The notes under the pieces: generated by a model | Seen by the model: the letters and a program-made list of their open reading frames with translations, nothing else | Databases searched by the model: none | Told to the model about the DNA's origin: nothing | Source of the DNA: Desulfomonilaceae bacterium | GTDB lineage: Bacteria; Desulfobacterota; Desulfomonilia; Desulfomonilales; Desulfomonilaceae | Assembly (NCBI GenBank): GCA_031082285.1 | Contig: JAVHLK010000023.1 | Span: 1 to 59,858 of the forward strand | Direction of reading: 5' to 3' | DNA: 59,858 nucleotides | Position numbers and translations under genes: made by a program | In this document: one piece after another, positions 16,819 to 24,934 of the stretch | How the letters are laid out: every line of letters starts with the position of its first letter | Numbering within the stretch: position 1 is the first letter of the stretch

Positions 16819-17915
16819 GTGAACATCTCATAAACCGCGTCGGCTATTCGTGCCGCCAAGAGGGGAGGGACCGCATTCCCGATCTGCTTCGCCATCTCGA
16901 TCTTCGTCCCCTTGAATGCGAAGTCGTCCGGGAATGACTGGAATCTTGCGGCCTCTCGATGGGTTATGGGTCTGTGTTGCTCCGGATGGAGGTAACGGCC
17001 CTTCTCCGGCTTGAAGAACTCGGTTCGTATGGTGAAGGCGGGACGATTCCACCAGAGACGGCCAAACAGATCGGTACCTCCCGTTTTCTTTTTTATCCAG
17101 CACCCCGGTGTAAGTTCCAACGCTCTTTCCTGAAGGTCGAAGCGGTTCATCCCCTCTTCAGGTATTGCCCTGTATCTTGCGAGGCTCTTCGCAGTCGGAT
17201 TTCGACCGAAATGCAGGTCCAGTGGGCCGGATTCCTTTCGTATCTCGGTACCCTCCGGCGGAGGCAGGTCCCCGACGGCAGCCCTGACGGTGATCCATGG
17301 CAAGGGTTTTTTCACGTAAAGCGAACTCGTCGACTCGGGATCGTGTCCGTTGGACGGGTCGTAATGAGTCCTCCTGGGAGGAAAGAATCCGTTGGGATTC
17401 GCGAAGTTGCATCCAAGGAGAAAAGCCCTGTACCGAGTCTGAGGAACACCGTAGTCGGCGGCGCAGAGCTTCGCGGAAGCGACCCTGAATCCCATTGCTT
17501 TGGATTCGGTCACAATGGCCTCGTATTCGGGAGAGCCCAGGATCTGAGGTACGTTTTCCATGAGGAAACAGATAGCGCCGGCGCGGCGAACGATTTCAAG
17601 GAAAGGTCGCCAAAGCCGTTTCCTGGGGTCTCCTTTCCTCTCCCTGTTCAAGAGACTGAAGCCTTGGCACGGAGGCCCGCCGATGACGATCTCGGCCGGG
17701 GGAATTCGCGTGGTTGGGCTTGCCAACATCTCTACGATGTCTCCAACCTGACAATGGTTCCCGAAATTGGCATTGTAGGAGTCGGCGGCATACGTGTTGA
17801 CGTCGTTGGCCCACATCGACTTGAACGAACCCTTCGACAGACGCACAAAGCCCAAAGTCATTCCGCCGCAACCGGAGAACGCGTCTATGAGACGTATGGA
17901 GCGGTCGCTCGGCAT
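16806..17915 (-). CDS. DNA (cytosine-5-)-methyltransferase, orphan
   Basis: A 369-residue C5 methyltransferase that transfers a methyl group from SAM to cytosine in a specific DNA sequence. Motif I DAFSGCGGMTLGF, motif IV GGPPCQGFS with the catalytic Cys, motif VI MENVP, motif VIII QTRYRAFLLG, and motifs IX/X 'REAARFQSFPDDF...QIGNAVPPLLA' are all present. A variable target-recognition region lies between VIII and IX. The ATG at 17915 is chosen because GGAAGGAAGAG precedes it; the frame stays open for 38 more codons upstream (to 18029) without a ribosome site. No restriction endonuclease or Vsr-type gene is adjacent, so it looks solitary. It ends in a strong terminator and has a dispersed repeat just upstream, which fits horizontal acquisition. 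Confidence 0.95.
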   Translation of the reverse strand: MPSDRSIRLIDAFSGCGGMTLGFVRLSKGSFKSMWANDVNTYAADSYNANFGNHCQVGDIVEMLASPTTRIPPAEIVIGGPPCQGFSLLNRERKGDPRKRLWRPFLEIVRRAGAICFLMENVPQILGSPEYEAIVTESKAMGFRVASAKLCAADYGVPQTRYRAFLLGCNFANPNGFFPPRRTHYDPSNGHDPESTSSLYVKKPLPWITVRAAVGDLPPPEGTEIRKESGPLDLHFGRNPTAKSLARYRAIPEEGMNRFDLQERALELTPGCWIKKKTGGTDLFGRLWWNRPAFTIRTEFFKPEKGRYLHPEQHRPITHREAARFQSFPDDFAFKGTKIEMAKQIGNAVPPLLAARIADAVYEMFTRGA

Positions 17916-18048
17916 CTCTTCCTTCCTTCCTTTCCGCCGCCCGAAATGTTCGCGTGCCTCGTTGACATATATCGAGAAAGTCTTCACTGCAACCTCTTTT
18001 GCGGAATCCGCGTATGCATTCAGTTGCAAGCGGCCGTCGAACCAAGGG

Positions 18049-18135
18049 CGTCATTGCGAGGAGCGGGTTGACGAAGCAATCTCCTTTCTTGTACAGCCAC
18101 ATCAACGAGATTGCTTCGTTCCCCAATGGAATTTG
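18049..18135. repeat. Dispersed palindromic repeat of the CATTGCGAG/GAAGCAATCTC type
   Basis: CGTCATTGCGAG (18049-18060) is followed by CGAAGCAATCTC (18072-18083) and its perfect 12-nt complement GAGATTGCTTCG (18107-18118). This type of element, which when translated gives peptides like RHCEER.DEAIS, is known to recur in many bacterial genomes. It lies upstream of the orphan methyltransferase. The surrounding 17916-18541 contains no recognised gene. Confidence 0.75.
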
Positions 18136-18541
18136 GGCGATGCGTTCCGTGCCCGCAAGAGTGAATGCTTCCCAGAGGCCGCAATATTCGTTGCCTCGGC
18201 ACACGCGGCGTGGTACCTTTGTCTTGAGCGTTCGGCTTTTAGGAACGGCTGGTTGTAGCCATTGTGAGAAATGTCCATAGACTCTGTTTTCATGACCGGC
18301 GGTTTCATGATACTCTAATGCGTAGGCACGCATAGAAAGAACGTTTCATGCCGCAGATGACGTACCGTTATTACGCAAGACATGCCCGACGGTTTGAGTC
18401 CGACACCCTGGCATTGCATGGGAAAGCCCATGAATCGCTGCTCTGGAACGTGCCGGCAGGCTCATGTGCCCGGCAACGCCGAAGCCCCCGAACTTCGGAC
18501 CGAGTGAGCGGTACGTGCCGTGAGGACAGGCGGAGGTGACC

Positions 18542-19096
18542 ATGGATCGAAAGACACCCGACGTGAAAGAGTCCATCGTGGAACTCATGGAGAACCTGGG
18601 AACAATCGGAGTCTTCATGTTGCGTGAGTCCCGCGCGTTTCTCCGCAAGAGCTGGGGATCCGGCAAAGAAGAGTTCATGGAAGCCGTGGATCATACGGCC
18701 AGAACCATGAAGCAGTCGGGCAAGATGGCGGCGGAGGACATCGAACGAGCCGCGGAGAAGATCAAGCACTCGTGGCCGCTCCTTAATCAGGAGAAGGACC
18801 TTGAGTGGGACAACTTTCTCAAGGAATTGACGGCACGCTTGAAGACCATGGGGGACATCACCAGGGAGACTTTTGACTTGTGCGTGAACCAGGCTAAGGA
18901 GATCCTTGACAAGCAGTGGACGGCCCTGGGACGCCTCGGCGAAGGTCAACTGAATGTTGTGCAGGAACAGACCGAACTGATGGCAAAATCCTTCAAGAAC
19001 CAGTGGTCGGTTTTCAGGGAGACGATGGAAAAGACCGGCAAGAAGATCGACCTAGCAGTTGAAGCGGCATGGGACGAACTGAAAAAGAAGGATTAA
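18542..19096 (+). CDS. All-helical coiled-coil-like protein, function unknown
   Basis: A 184-residue, highly charged and almost entirely helical protein with heptad-like spacing through residues 40-180, Trp residues at regular intervals (KSWGSG, KHSWPLL, DKQWTAL, KNQWSVF, EAAWDEL) and no membrane segment. The repeating pattern of about 33 residues resembles apolipoprotein-like or phasin-like amphipathic repeats. I do not recognise a named family. The ATG at 18542 follows GGCGGAGG; an in-frame GTG six bases earlier is less well placed. It precedes coaE on the same strand, separated by 230 bp. A surface-binding role (membrane, granule or nucleoid) is a guess. Confidence 0.65.
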   Translation: MDRKTPDVKESIVELMENLGTIGVFMLRESRAFLRKSWGSGKEEFMEAVDHTARTMKQSGKMAAEDIERAAEKIKHSWPLLNQEKDLEWDNFLKELTARLKTMGDITRETFDLCVNQAKEILDKQWTALGRLGEGQLNVVQEQTELMAKSFKNQWSVFRETMEKTGKKIDLAVEAAWDELKKKD

Positions 19097-19326
19097 GTTC
19101 CGAGGGAACCGCGGAACCGGACGCATTCTCACCGGTGAAGTGGTCCCTGGATTCTTGGCGGTTCAGCGCCCCATGAGAACGCAGAGGCGGATCGGTTCCC
19201 CAGGACCTCCCCAGTCGTGATTCCGTGATGTTGCCGCCGGTTCCGATGTGCGTTCCGGCTCATCGTCCCTTTCCCGCCCCGGGTGTTCCCGTGAGCCGGC
19301 GGACCGGTAAGTCTCTTCGGAGGTGA

Positions 19327-19959
19327 ATGGACTCCATGGTGGTGGTTGGATTGACCGGAGGCATTGCATCGGGTAAGAGTACTGTAAGCGGTCTTTTTCA
19401 GCAGCTGGGCGTACCGGTAATATGTGCCGACGAGCTTGCCCATGAAGCGGTTAAGCCGGGCGCACCGGCGTTGGAGGAAATTCGTAGGGAATTTGGTGAT
19501 GAGAGCATCGACGAAGAGGGCAACCTGGACCGTGCGGCAATGGCGGCCTTGGTGTTCCACGATCCGGCCTTGCGTAAGAAGCTCGAATCGATCATTCATC
19601 CCCGTGTTTCGGAAGGAAAGAACCGCCGGCTCGAGGAATTCAGACGCCGCGGACACGCGGTTGTCGTGGTGGATGTCCCGCTGCTTTATGAGAGCGGATG
19701 GGAAAAGGAATTCGATCTCGTAATCGTGGTCCACGTTCCACGGCATGTTCAAGAACAGAGGCTGGTGGACAGGGACGGCATGACGCATGAAGATGCTCGG
19801 GCAAGACTCGACGCTCAGATGCCCATCGATGAAAAGAGAGCAAGGGCGGACAGGGTCGTCGACAACACCGGTTCGGTGAAGTACACACGCGAGCAGGTCG
19901 AAGCGATTTTGGGCGCATTGATGGTTGAGGCTGATCGGAGACGTAACACAGGGACTTGA
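19327..19959 (+). CDS. coaE: Dephospho-CoA kinase
   Basis: A 210-residue P-loop kinase that phosphorylates the 3'-OH of dephospho-CoA, the last step of coenzyme A synthesis, in the cytoplasm. It has Walker A GLTGGIASGKST (residues 8-19), then 'GVPVICADELAHEAVKPG', 'IIHPRV' and 'DVPLLYESGWEKEFDLVIVV', which together are specific for CoaE. Length is normal. The ATG at 19327 has GGAGGTGA just upstream; a second in-frame Met three codons later is an alternative. It is followed after 27 bp by a membrane-anchored zinc-ribbon protein. Confidence 0.97.
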   Translation: MDSMVVVGLTGGIASGKSTVSGLFQQLGVPVICADELAHEAVKPGAPALEEIRREFGDESIDEEGNLDRAAMAALVFHDPALRKKLESIIHPRVSEGKNRRLEEFRRRGHAVVVVDVPLLYESGWEKEFDLVIVVHVPRHVQEQRLVDRDGMTHEDARARLDAQMPIDEKRARADRVVDNTGSVKYTREQVEAILGALMVEADRRRNTGT

Positions 19960-19986
19960 GATTCCCGGATTTCAGGCGCGTGAGCG

Positions 19987-20499
19987 ATGTCGATTGAACT
20001 CATTATAGGTGTGGGAATTTGGATAATTATATTCCTGGTTTGGTACGTCAGGACCTATCCGGAGAAGTTCAAGGGTTATTTCCCAAAGCATGCGTTCAAA
20101 GTGAAATGGCCGCAGCGTGACACCTCCAAAGTCGTCCGACTGAAGCCCAAGATCCAGCGCAGTAAGGACTTCAAATCGCTGGTGGAGACCGTCGAGAAGA
20201 CCTGCGCCAAGGACCGGATCATGGCATCCGATGCCGCCGCGATGGTTGAGGCGGTGAAACAGCTCGTAGAAATAGAGTCGGCAAGCGGTCAGATTTGGGA
20301 GGCCTATGCCTTGGACTCACTCGAGACCGCGGTGATTGTGTGCGACGACTGCCGGATCCCTGTGGACAAAATCGTCAAGAAGACCGGAGTCAGGATTCAG
20401 TGCGAGAAGTGCGGCAAGTGGCTGGCCCTCAAGAACTCAAAGGTCACCGTCATCGATCCGCACAGGCCCGACCTGGAAGACTGGGAAAAGTATCACTAA
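19987..20499 (+). CDS. Membrane-anchored protein with C-terminal zinc-ribbon
   Basis: A 170-residue protein with one N-terminal transmembrane helix (residues 3-22, 'IELIIGVGIWIIIFLVWYV'), a basic central region, and a C-terminal four-Cys site: CDDC (about 118-121) and CEKC (about 138-141), which looks like a zinc ribbon. No catalytic motif is recognised. It sits 27 bp after coaE and about 100 bp before a small membrane protein, all on the plus strand, so they may form one transcript. Function unknown. Confidence 0.7.
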   Translation: MSIELIIGVGIWIIIFLVWYVRTYPEKFKGYFPKHAFKVKWPQRDTSKVVRLKPKIQRSKDFKSLVETVEKTCAKDRIMASDAAAMVEAVKQLVEIESASGQIWEAYALDSLETAVIVCDDCRIPVDKIVKKTGVRIQCEKCGKWLALKNSKVTVIDPHRPDLEDWEKYH

Positions 20500-20596
20500 C
20501 ACGGGGCGGGAACGGAACCCGTACGCCTCGTGAAAGCGGAGACATGCCCGAAGGTGCATCAACCTCCCATGGCCGTGTTTACGAGAGAGGTCAAGC

Positions 20597-20884
20597 ATGA
20601 AGAAGTTCATTATTGTCCTGGTGGTCGTCATCGCAGTGATATTCGTCGGCGGGGCATTCCCGATCGGTGGAGATTCGATCTTCGGACACATCGATTCGCT
20701 TCTGGGGATCTCCGCATTCACCGGCCTTCATCATACCGTCTTCTTCTTTCTCCACAGAGGAACGGAGAGGATTGGGGAGGGCTTGACCAAGACGGGTGAG
20801 GACCTGCGGGAGTTCGAGAAGCGTCCCGCGGGGATCGACAACAAGAGAAAGTACAGGCAGCTTGATGAGGCGTCGAGGTACTAG
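20597..20884 (+). CDS. Small membrane protein, function unknown
   Basis: A 95-residue protein. The first 22 residues (MKKFIIVLVVVIAVIFVGGAF) form a typical signal anchor, and a second weaker hydrophobic stretch lies at about 42-53 (GLHHTVFFFLHR). The C-terminal 40 residues are charged and probably cytoplasmic or helical. The ATG has AGAGAGG upstream. No family is recognised. A GC-rich hairpin separates it from the convergent hsp20 gene. Confidence 0.6.
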   Translation: MKKFIIVLVVVIAVIFVGGAFPIGGDSIFGHIDSLLGISAFTGLHHTVFFFLHRGTERIGEGLTKTGEDLREFEKRPAGIDNKRKYRQLDEASRY

Positions 20885-20888
20885 AGGC

Positions 20889-20914
20889 GCCCCTGCAGTA
20901 CGGACCGCAGGGGC
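20889..20914. terminator. Hairpin between convergent genes, possible bidirectional terminator
   Basis: GCCCCTGC (20889-20896) and GCAGGGGC (20907-20914) are perfect complements around a 10-nt loop. The hairpin lies between the small membrane protein gene and the convergent hsp20 gene. No U run follows on either strand, so intrinsic termination is not certain. Confidence 0.5.
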
Positions 20915-20922
20915 TGATCGTG

Positions 20923-21354
20923 TCAGTTGACCTGAATTTCGATCTTCCTGCCGTGTCCCTCGCCGGATTCGACCGGTACGTTGACGGTCAGCACCCCCTT
21001 GTCGAGGTGAGCCTCGATTCCGTCTGTACGGACATCGGACGGCAGTTCGAGGGTTCTTTGAAAGGATCCGTAATATCGCTCGGAACACCGGCACAGGCCG
21101 GATTCCTCGTCAAATTGGGACTTCTTCTCTCCCCGCAGAATCAGTGTACGGTTCTCGACGTCGATGTGAATATCCTCCCTATCCACCCCGGGGACTTCCG
21201 CGATGACCTTGTAAAAGCCTCCCTCGTACTTCAGTTCTACTCTGGGAAACACGTCGGCTTCCGAGACGATCTCGGGAAAGTATTCGGAATATCCGGAACC
21301 GGGAAGTGAGCCCCGGCGCACGGACGGATACGTTGATCTATATAAGGTGGGCAT
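20923..21354 (-). CDS. Small heat shock protein, Hsp20/alpha-crystallin family
   Basis: A 143-residue ATP-independent holdase chaperone that binds unfolding proteins. The alpha-crystallin domain spans about residues 36-135: 'PRVELKYEGGFYKVIAEVPGVDREDIHIDVENRTLILRGEK', 'YGSFQRTLELPSDV' and the signature 'AHLDKGVLTVNVPV'. A C-terminal IxI/V-like segment (IEIQVN) is present. The start is supported by GGAGGTG seven bases upstream. Upstream (21416-21430) there is a TCAAGT-CCC-ACTTGA inverted repeat that might be a control site, but neither a CIRCE element nor a clear heat-shock promoter is seen. It is convergent with the plus-strand genes before it. Confidence 0.95.
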   Translation of the reverse strand: MPTLYRSTYPSVRRGSLPGSGYSEYFPEIVSEADVFPRVELKYEGGFYKVIAEVPGVDREDIHIDVENRTLILRGEKKSQFDEESGLCRCSERYYGSFQRTLELPSDVRTDGIEAHLDKGVLTVNVPVESGEGHGRKIEIQVN

Positions 21355-21523
21355 AGTCGCACCTCCAATATCGGAATCTATCTCTTACAGTGGATTTGGG
21401 CACCGGATGGGCTAAGTCAAGTCCCACTTGAAAAATACTCGAAAACCGTCTAATTTTTGATGACTACCTCTCGGCAATCGAAAATGCATCCATCGGCGTC
21501 GCGAGCATAACGGAGATCGAAAC

Positions 21524-22195
21524 ATGGAGATACGGACTTGGAACGCAGTTGAAGAACAGAAGATCGGCGAATCCATTTCCCGCAAGGTGTTTTGGGGAGA
21601 GAACATCATGGTGACGAAGTGGGAAATCCGGCCGAATACGGTTCTGCCCATTCACGACCACGTCGCGGAACAGATAACCATGGTACAACGCGGGACGCTG
21701 ACCTTGAAGTTCCCCGATGACAAGGACGTGTTGCTGCACGAAGGGGACATGCTCGTCATTCCTCCATCGGTTCGCCACGGCGTCGAGATCGGTCCTGAAG
21801 GCGCTTCGGTGATCGATCTCTTCTCACCAATCCGCGAGGATTTTATTTCCCGGTCCGAAACGTACTTGCCCTCGTCCGGTTCACCTGAAACGGAGAGCGG
21901 AAGAAATGAGGAGAAATACAAGAAGTTCCAATCATACCTGACCGCAGGCGGAATCAAGATACCGTTGGAACAACTCCTCGAGGTCCCGTTGGACATCCTC
22001 GCCCGGTACGTGTACGAGCGCGAGTGCATCACCATGGGGCAACTCCGGGAAATCATGGGATTAGACAAGACGCAGGCCAAGGCACTTCTTCGCGAGTGGA
22101 AGCACGGGGACGACCACAGCCAATCGAGTCTGCAAAAAGCAATGCAGAGACGGGTGATCCTGCCCTGGGAAGGCCCCGGGTCCGAGGACAAGTGA
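21524..22195 (+). CDS. Cupin-domain protein with C-terminal helical domain
   Basis: A 223-residue protein. Residues about 25-105 form a single cupin barrel with the metal-site motif 'LPIHDHVAEQITMVQRGTLTL' (two His and a Glu/Gln) and the second motif 'HEGDMLVIPPSVRHGV' with a His. After a linker, residues 135-200 form a helical domain ('ILARYVYERECITMGQLREIMGLDKTQAKALLREW') that looks like a winged or helix-turn-helix DNA-binding fold. It may be a small-molecule-sensing regulator rather than an enzyme. GGAG lies ten bases before the ATG. A SAM methyltransferase gene follows after 71 bp on the same strand. Confidence 0.8.
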   Translation: MEIRTWNAVEEQKIGESISRKVFWGENIMVTKWEIRPNTVLPIHDHVAEQITMVQRGTLTLKFPDDKDVLLHEGDMLVIPPSVRHGVEIGPEGASVIDLFSPIREDFISRSETYLPSSGSPETESGRNEEKYKKFQSYLTAGGIKIPLEQLLEVPLDILARYVYERECITMGQLREIMGLDKTQAKALLREWKHGDDHSQSSLQKAMQRRVILPWEGPGSEDK

Positions 22196-22266
22196 GCTGC
22201 GTCTCGACCCCGGACCAGTGAGTCGGGAATGAACGTTCGTCACAACACGCCTTTGTAGGAAACAGT

Positions 22267-23055
22267 ATGGAACAGACGAAGATCGACCGGATAAAGGCCG
22301 CGGTAAGAGCAAACTTCGAACAAAGCCCGGACATGTATAAGAAATTCGAAGACGAACACGCGTTCTTCTGGAAGCTGAACGAACGTCTTCTCAGGCTCAT
22401 GGCTCCCCCTCACGGAGCATACATTCTGGATGTGGGTTGCGGAACCGGCGCGAGTTGCGTGCAGATTCTGGACGCGGTTCCCGGAAGTCGTGTCCTGGGG
22501 TTGGATATTTCCCCCGCGATGCTGGAGCAGGCTCGAACCGCCATAGGAGAATCGGAGAGACTCACTCTGGTCGAAGGTGATGCGTCTCGACTCGCGGATT
22601 ACTGTGACGATAAGTTCGACGCGATCGTGTACAGCGCATCCATTTTCCTCATCCCGGATTTCCGGGAGAGCCTTGTCCAGGCTCGATCTCTTCTCAAAGT
22701 CAACGGCGTCGTGGGACTGACGTTCATGGACGGACTGTTCGACCGCGACGGAAACAATGTCATCGCCGAGGCCGACCGATCCGCGGGGGAAGGAGTAAGC
22801 GTAAGGAAACCCGTGAGGATCGACGAATTTCAAACTTTTTTTTCAGAGATTTTTCCCGATTGTCGGCAAGAGACGGCGGAAATCAGATTGTCCCTGGACA
22901 TTCTCAAGAAATTCTTTTCAATCCCCGCGATGTCCGCGGGACTCTTTCCCGCGGTTGAGTATCACGAGAGGGTTCGCAAGATCGCACGAATCTTCGATCA
23001 CATCCGGGACCACGAACCGATCTTCAGATGGTTGCTCATGGTCGGGCGAAAGTAG
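22267..23055 (+). CDS. Class I SAM-dependent methyltransferase
   Basis: A 262-residue methyltransferase with the seven-strand Rossmann fold. Motif I is ILDVGCGTGASCVQIL (about residues 56-71), motif II 'VLGLDISPAMLEQAR', then 'LVEGDASRL' and 'FDAIVYSASIFLIPD'. The C-terminal part is variable, as usual, and sets substrate choice. The substrate (small molecule, quinone, lipid or other) cannot be told from sequence. It follows the cupin gene in the same direction. AGGAAAC precedes the ATG. Confidence 0.9.
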   Translation: MEQTKIDRIKAAVRANFEQSPDMYKKFEDEHAFFWKLNERLLRLMAPPHGAYILDVGCGTGASCVQILDAVPGSRVLGLDISPAMLEQARTAIGESERLTLVEGDASRLADYCDDKFDAIVYSASIFLIPDFRESLVQARSLLKVNGVVGLTFMDGLFDRDGNNVIAEADRSAGEGVSVRKPVRIDEFQTFFSEIFPDCRQETAEIRLSLDILKKFFSIPAMSAGLFPAVEYHERVRKIARIFDHIRDHEPIFRWLLMVGRK

Positions 23056-23125
23056 TGGTACGTTGCGGGAGATCCAGAGAGCACGGCGGTCTGAAATGAG
23101 GGGCGTCCTGCGAGTCATCACGGGT

Positions 23126-23623
23126 TCACTGAGTCCTTCTGATCCATTTGAATGCTTCCATAACCAGCAAGACCACCAATGCCGGAGACAGGTAAGTGAG
23201 CCGCTCAAAGAACGTAACGGGCTCAGTACCAAGAATGGTCTGCATGAGGGGCACGTGCATGCTCAAAATATGGATGCTCTGGGAGTTGGCCACGCCGAAG
23301 ATGACAACAGCATCGCGGCGTAATGCAACCTTGAGGGCGGATACCCGCTCGGAACGGCAATTGAAGACGTGCACGTTCTGCAGCAATACCATAAGAAGCA
23401 GGCCGCTGTTGCGGGCAGAGGCTTCGCCCATGACCTGGCCGTTTATCAGCCAGTACCATAATCCAAAGGCCAAGACGCCGATGGTCAAGCCTGACGCCAC
23501 GGTCTGGCCGATCATCTGCGAATCGAAAATCCCTTCATCCGGCAGGCGGGGCTTGCGTTTCATAGCTCCCGGTTCTCCGCCTTCAAAGGCCGGAGCCACG
23601 TCCTGAATGCCGTTCGTTACCAT
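23126..23623 (-). pseudogene. C-terminal fragment of a cation-transporting P-type ATPase
   Basis: Only the last 166 or so residues of a P-type (calcium-type, P2) ATPase remain. They begin at VTNGIQDVAPAFE, which in intact pumps is the end of transmembrane helix 6, and continue through the C-terminal domain: 'SQMIGQTVASGLTIGVLAFGLWYWLI', 'GLLLMVLLQNVHVFNCRSERVSA' and 'VVLLVMEAFKWIRR'. The N-terminal and cytoplasmic domains, including the DKTGT phosphorylation site, are missing; codons before the first homologous residue (an open frame up to 23851) show no ATPase similarity. It cannot pump ions. It lies at the downstream edge of the minus-strand YeeE/superoxide dismutase cluster. Confidence 0.85.
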
Positions 23624-23801
23624 TGGTCTGCCGTGGAACGGTCGAGATGATCTTCGTGGTGGATATGGGTTCCCTGGAACATGATGCTCAAGAAGCCGTG
23701 TTCCTGAAACAATCGGTTCCGAAGCCCCCGGCCGTGGACGGGTATCGGCATGGGCCCAGCTGCCCTGTTTCACAAGATGCGGAGCGGATGGAGCCCCCTG
23801 T

Positions 23802-24329
23802 TTACAATCCTTTTCTTTCCAGCCCCCAAAACAGCAGCAAGGCGCCTGCAATGAAGATTGGAATGATCACCCAATGGTTCACCCCCAGCACCTGAGGCAT
23901 GGTAATGCGGCCCAGGTCTCCCCAGGTGTAGACCGTTTTGGCGAGCACGGGGTAGGCTTCCGCAAACAGGCCCGCCCCGACGATCATGCCGAGAATGCCC
24001 CACCCCGCGTCCCATCGTCCTTCGCCGAGGGCGCCCATGGACGTTCCCGGACAATATCCCAGAAGGCCCCAGCCTAATCCGAAAATAAAGGCTCCGATAA
24101 TGACGGGTCCCAGAATCGTGGCCTTGATGGAAAGCTTGACCAGTTCCATGTCGTGCAACAGGTAGATCCCCACCATAGCCACCATGATACTGGAGAGCAT
24201 GAACTTGACGATGGTCATGTCCATCAGCCGGAGGGCGCCGATTTGTTTGTCATAGCGCAGGACACGTCCCTTTTGCAGCAAGAATCCGAACAACAGGCCG
24301 GTGACCAGACCATAAGCAAGTGTTTTCAT
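23802..24329 (-). CDS. YeeE/YedE-family transporter, second half-subunit
   Basis: A 175-residue membrane protein with about five hydrophobic helices. The family motif 'GAFIFGLGWGLLGYCPGTSMGALGEGRWDAGWGILGM' (about residues 85-121) contains the conserved Cys-Pro-Gly. From family knowledge, YeeE/YedE proteins take up thiosulfate or handle reduced sulfur/selenium; two half-size genes in tandem are a common arrangement (compare PmpA/PmpB). The ATG overlaps the stop codon of the preceding half-subunit (sequence ATGA), so the two are translationally coupled and should form a heteromeric pore. Its Cys is retained, unlike in the partner, where the matching position is a UGA codon. Confidence 0.9.
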   Translation of the reverse strand: MKTLAYGLVTGLLFGFLLQKGRVLRYDKQIGALRLMDMTIVKFMLSSIMVAMVGIYLLHDMELVKLSIKATILGPVIIGAFIFGLGWGLLGYCPGTSMGALGEGRWDAGWGILGMIVGAGLFAEAYPVLAKTVYTWGDLGRITMPQVLGVNHWVIIPIFIAGALLLFWGLERKGL

Positions 24330-24847
24330 TGCTTACCACCCCCGTAAACCAAGCGAGCTACGATGATTCCACCGATAAAGAAGAAAACCAGGGCAATGAG
24401 ACCGCTGACAGCCAGCTGAAGCGAACCGCTCAGCCCGTGCCCGCTGGGTCACCCGTCGGCCATGCGAGCTCCGAACATGGCCACGACTCCGCCCACAAAT
24501 GCGACCACGGCCCGCTTGCCGGGGCTCTGGGCGCCGAACCGGTCCGCCCACATGTCGGGTACGGCCTGCAGTTTGAACGATCCGGAGGTGACCGCCGAAA
24601 TCATGGCCCCCAGAAAAATGCCTACGACAAACATCCATTGCCAGTCGACCTGGGGCGCAACCTTGATGAAATAGTCCATGTGAGCCACGCGCTCGGGCCC
24701 GAAAAGCTGTTCGATCAACCCCGCCGTGCGCACAAAAGAGGTGGACGCCCCGAAATATTGTCCGACGAACCACACGGACAGAACTCCAACCACGCCGCTG
24801 AGCGCCCCTGCCAGATATGGGCTCCAACCGCCGTCGTTTCGTTTCAT
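24326..24847 (-). CDS. YeeE/YedE-family transporter, first half-subunit, selenoprotein with in-frame UGA (Sec133)
   Basis: A 173-residue membrane protein if the TGA at 24449-24451 is read as selenocysteine. The part before is MKRNDGGWSPYL... to 'VVAMFGARMADG'; then Sec; then PSGHGLSGSLQLAVSGLIA and a further helix ending VYGGGKQ. In the family this site is the conserved Cys of 'ARLADGC-TSGHG-xSGxxQ', so UGA replaces exactly the catalytic/conducting Cys. The frame stays open for 40 codons after UGA, matches the family throughout, and ends with a stop that overlaps the next gene's ATG. A bacterial SECIS-like hairpin follows at the right distance (24415-24434). Start: AGGAGGGAATA before the ATG. 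Without readthrough the protein would end after residue 132. It probably imports a reduced sulfur (or selenium) compound. Upstream neighbour: superoxide dismutase. Confidence 0.88.
24415..24434 (-). promoter_or_regulatory. Predicted bacterial SECIS hairpin
   Basis: Starting 15 nt after the UGA, GCTGAGC pairs with GCTTCAGC (one bulged U) around the loop GGTTC. The loop begins 22 nt after UGA, opens with G and contains GU, which fits the described bacterial SECIS rules (loop 16-37 nt from UGA, G in its first two positions) for SelB recognition. Confidence 0.75.
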
Positions 24848-24934
24848 TATTCCCTCCTTTGCAGATATGCGAAAAACAACTACCGACTGCTGAAAACAGT
24901 AAGGGGTCTTGGTTCTCGTCCTCATGAAGCTTCA

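Noticed and set aside
21416-21430. Heat-shock control site (CIRCE or sigma-32) upstream of hsp20
   Set aside because: Only a short TCAAGT-CCC-ACTTGA repeat is present; it matches neither consensus.
23624-23851. Upstream extension of the P-type ATPase fragment
   Set aside because: The frame stays open, but residues before VTNGIQDV show no ATPase similarity, so the fragment is taken to begin at the homologous part.
24449-24451. TGA read as a true stop, leaving a broken transporter gene
   Set aside because: Family-like sequence continues in the same frame after the codon, the codon sits at a conserved Cys, a SECIS-like hairpin follows, and the downstream stop overlaps the next ATG.
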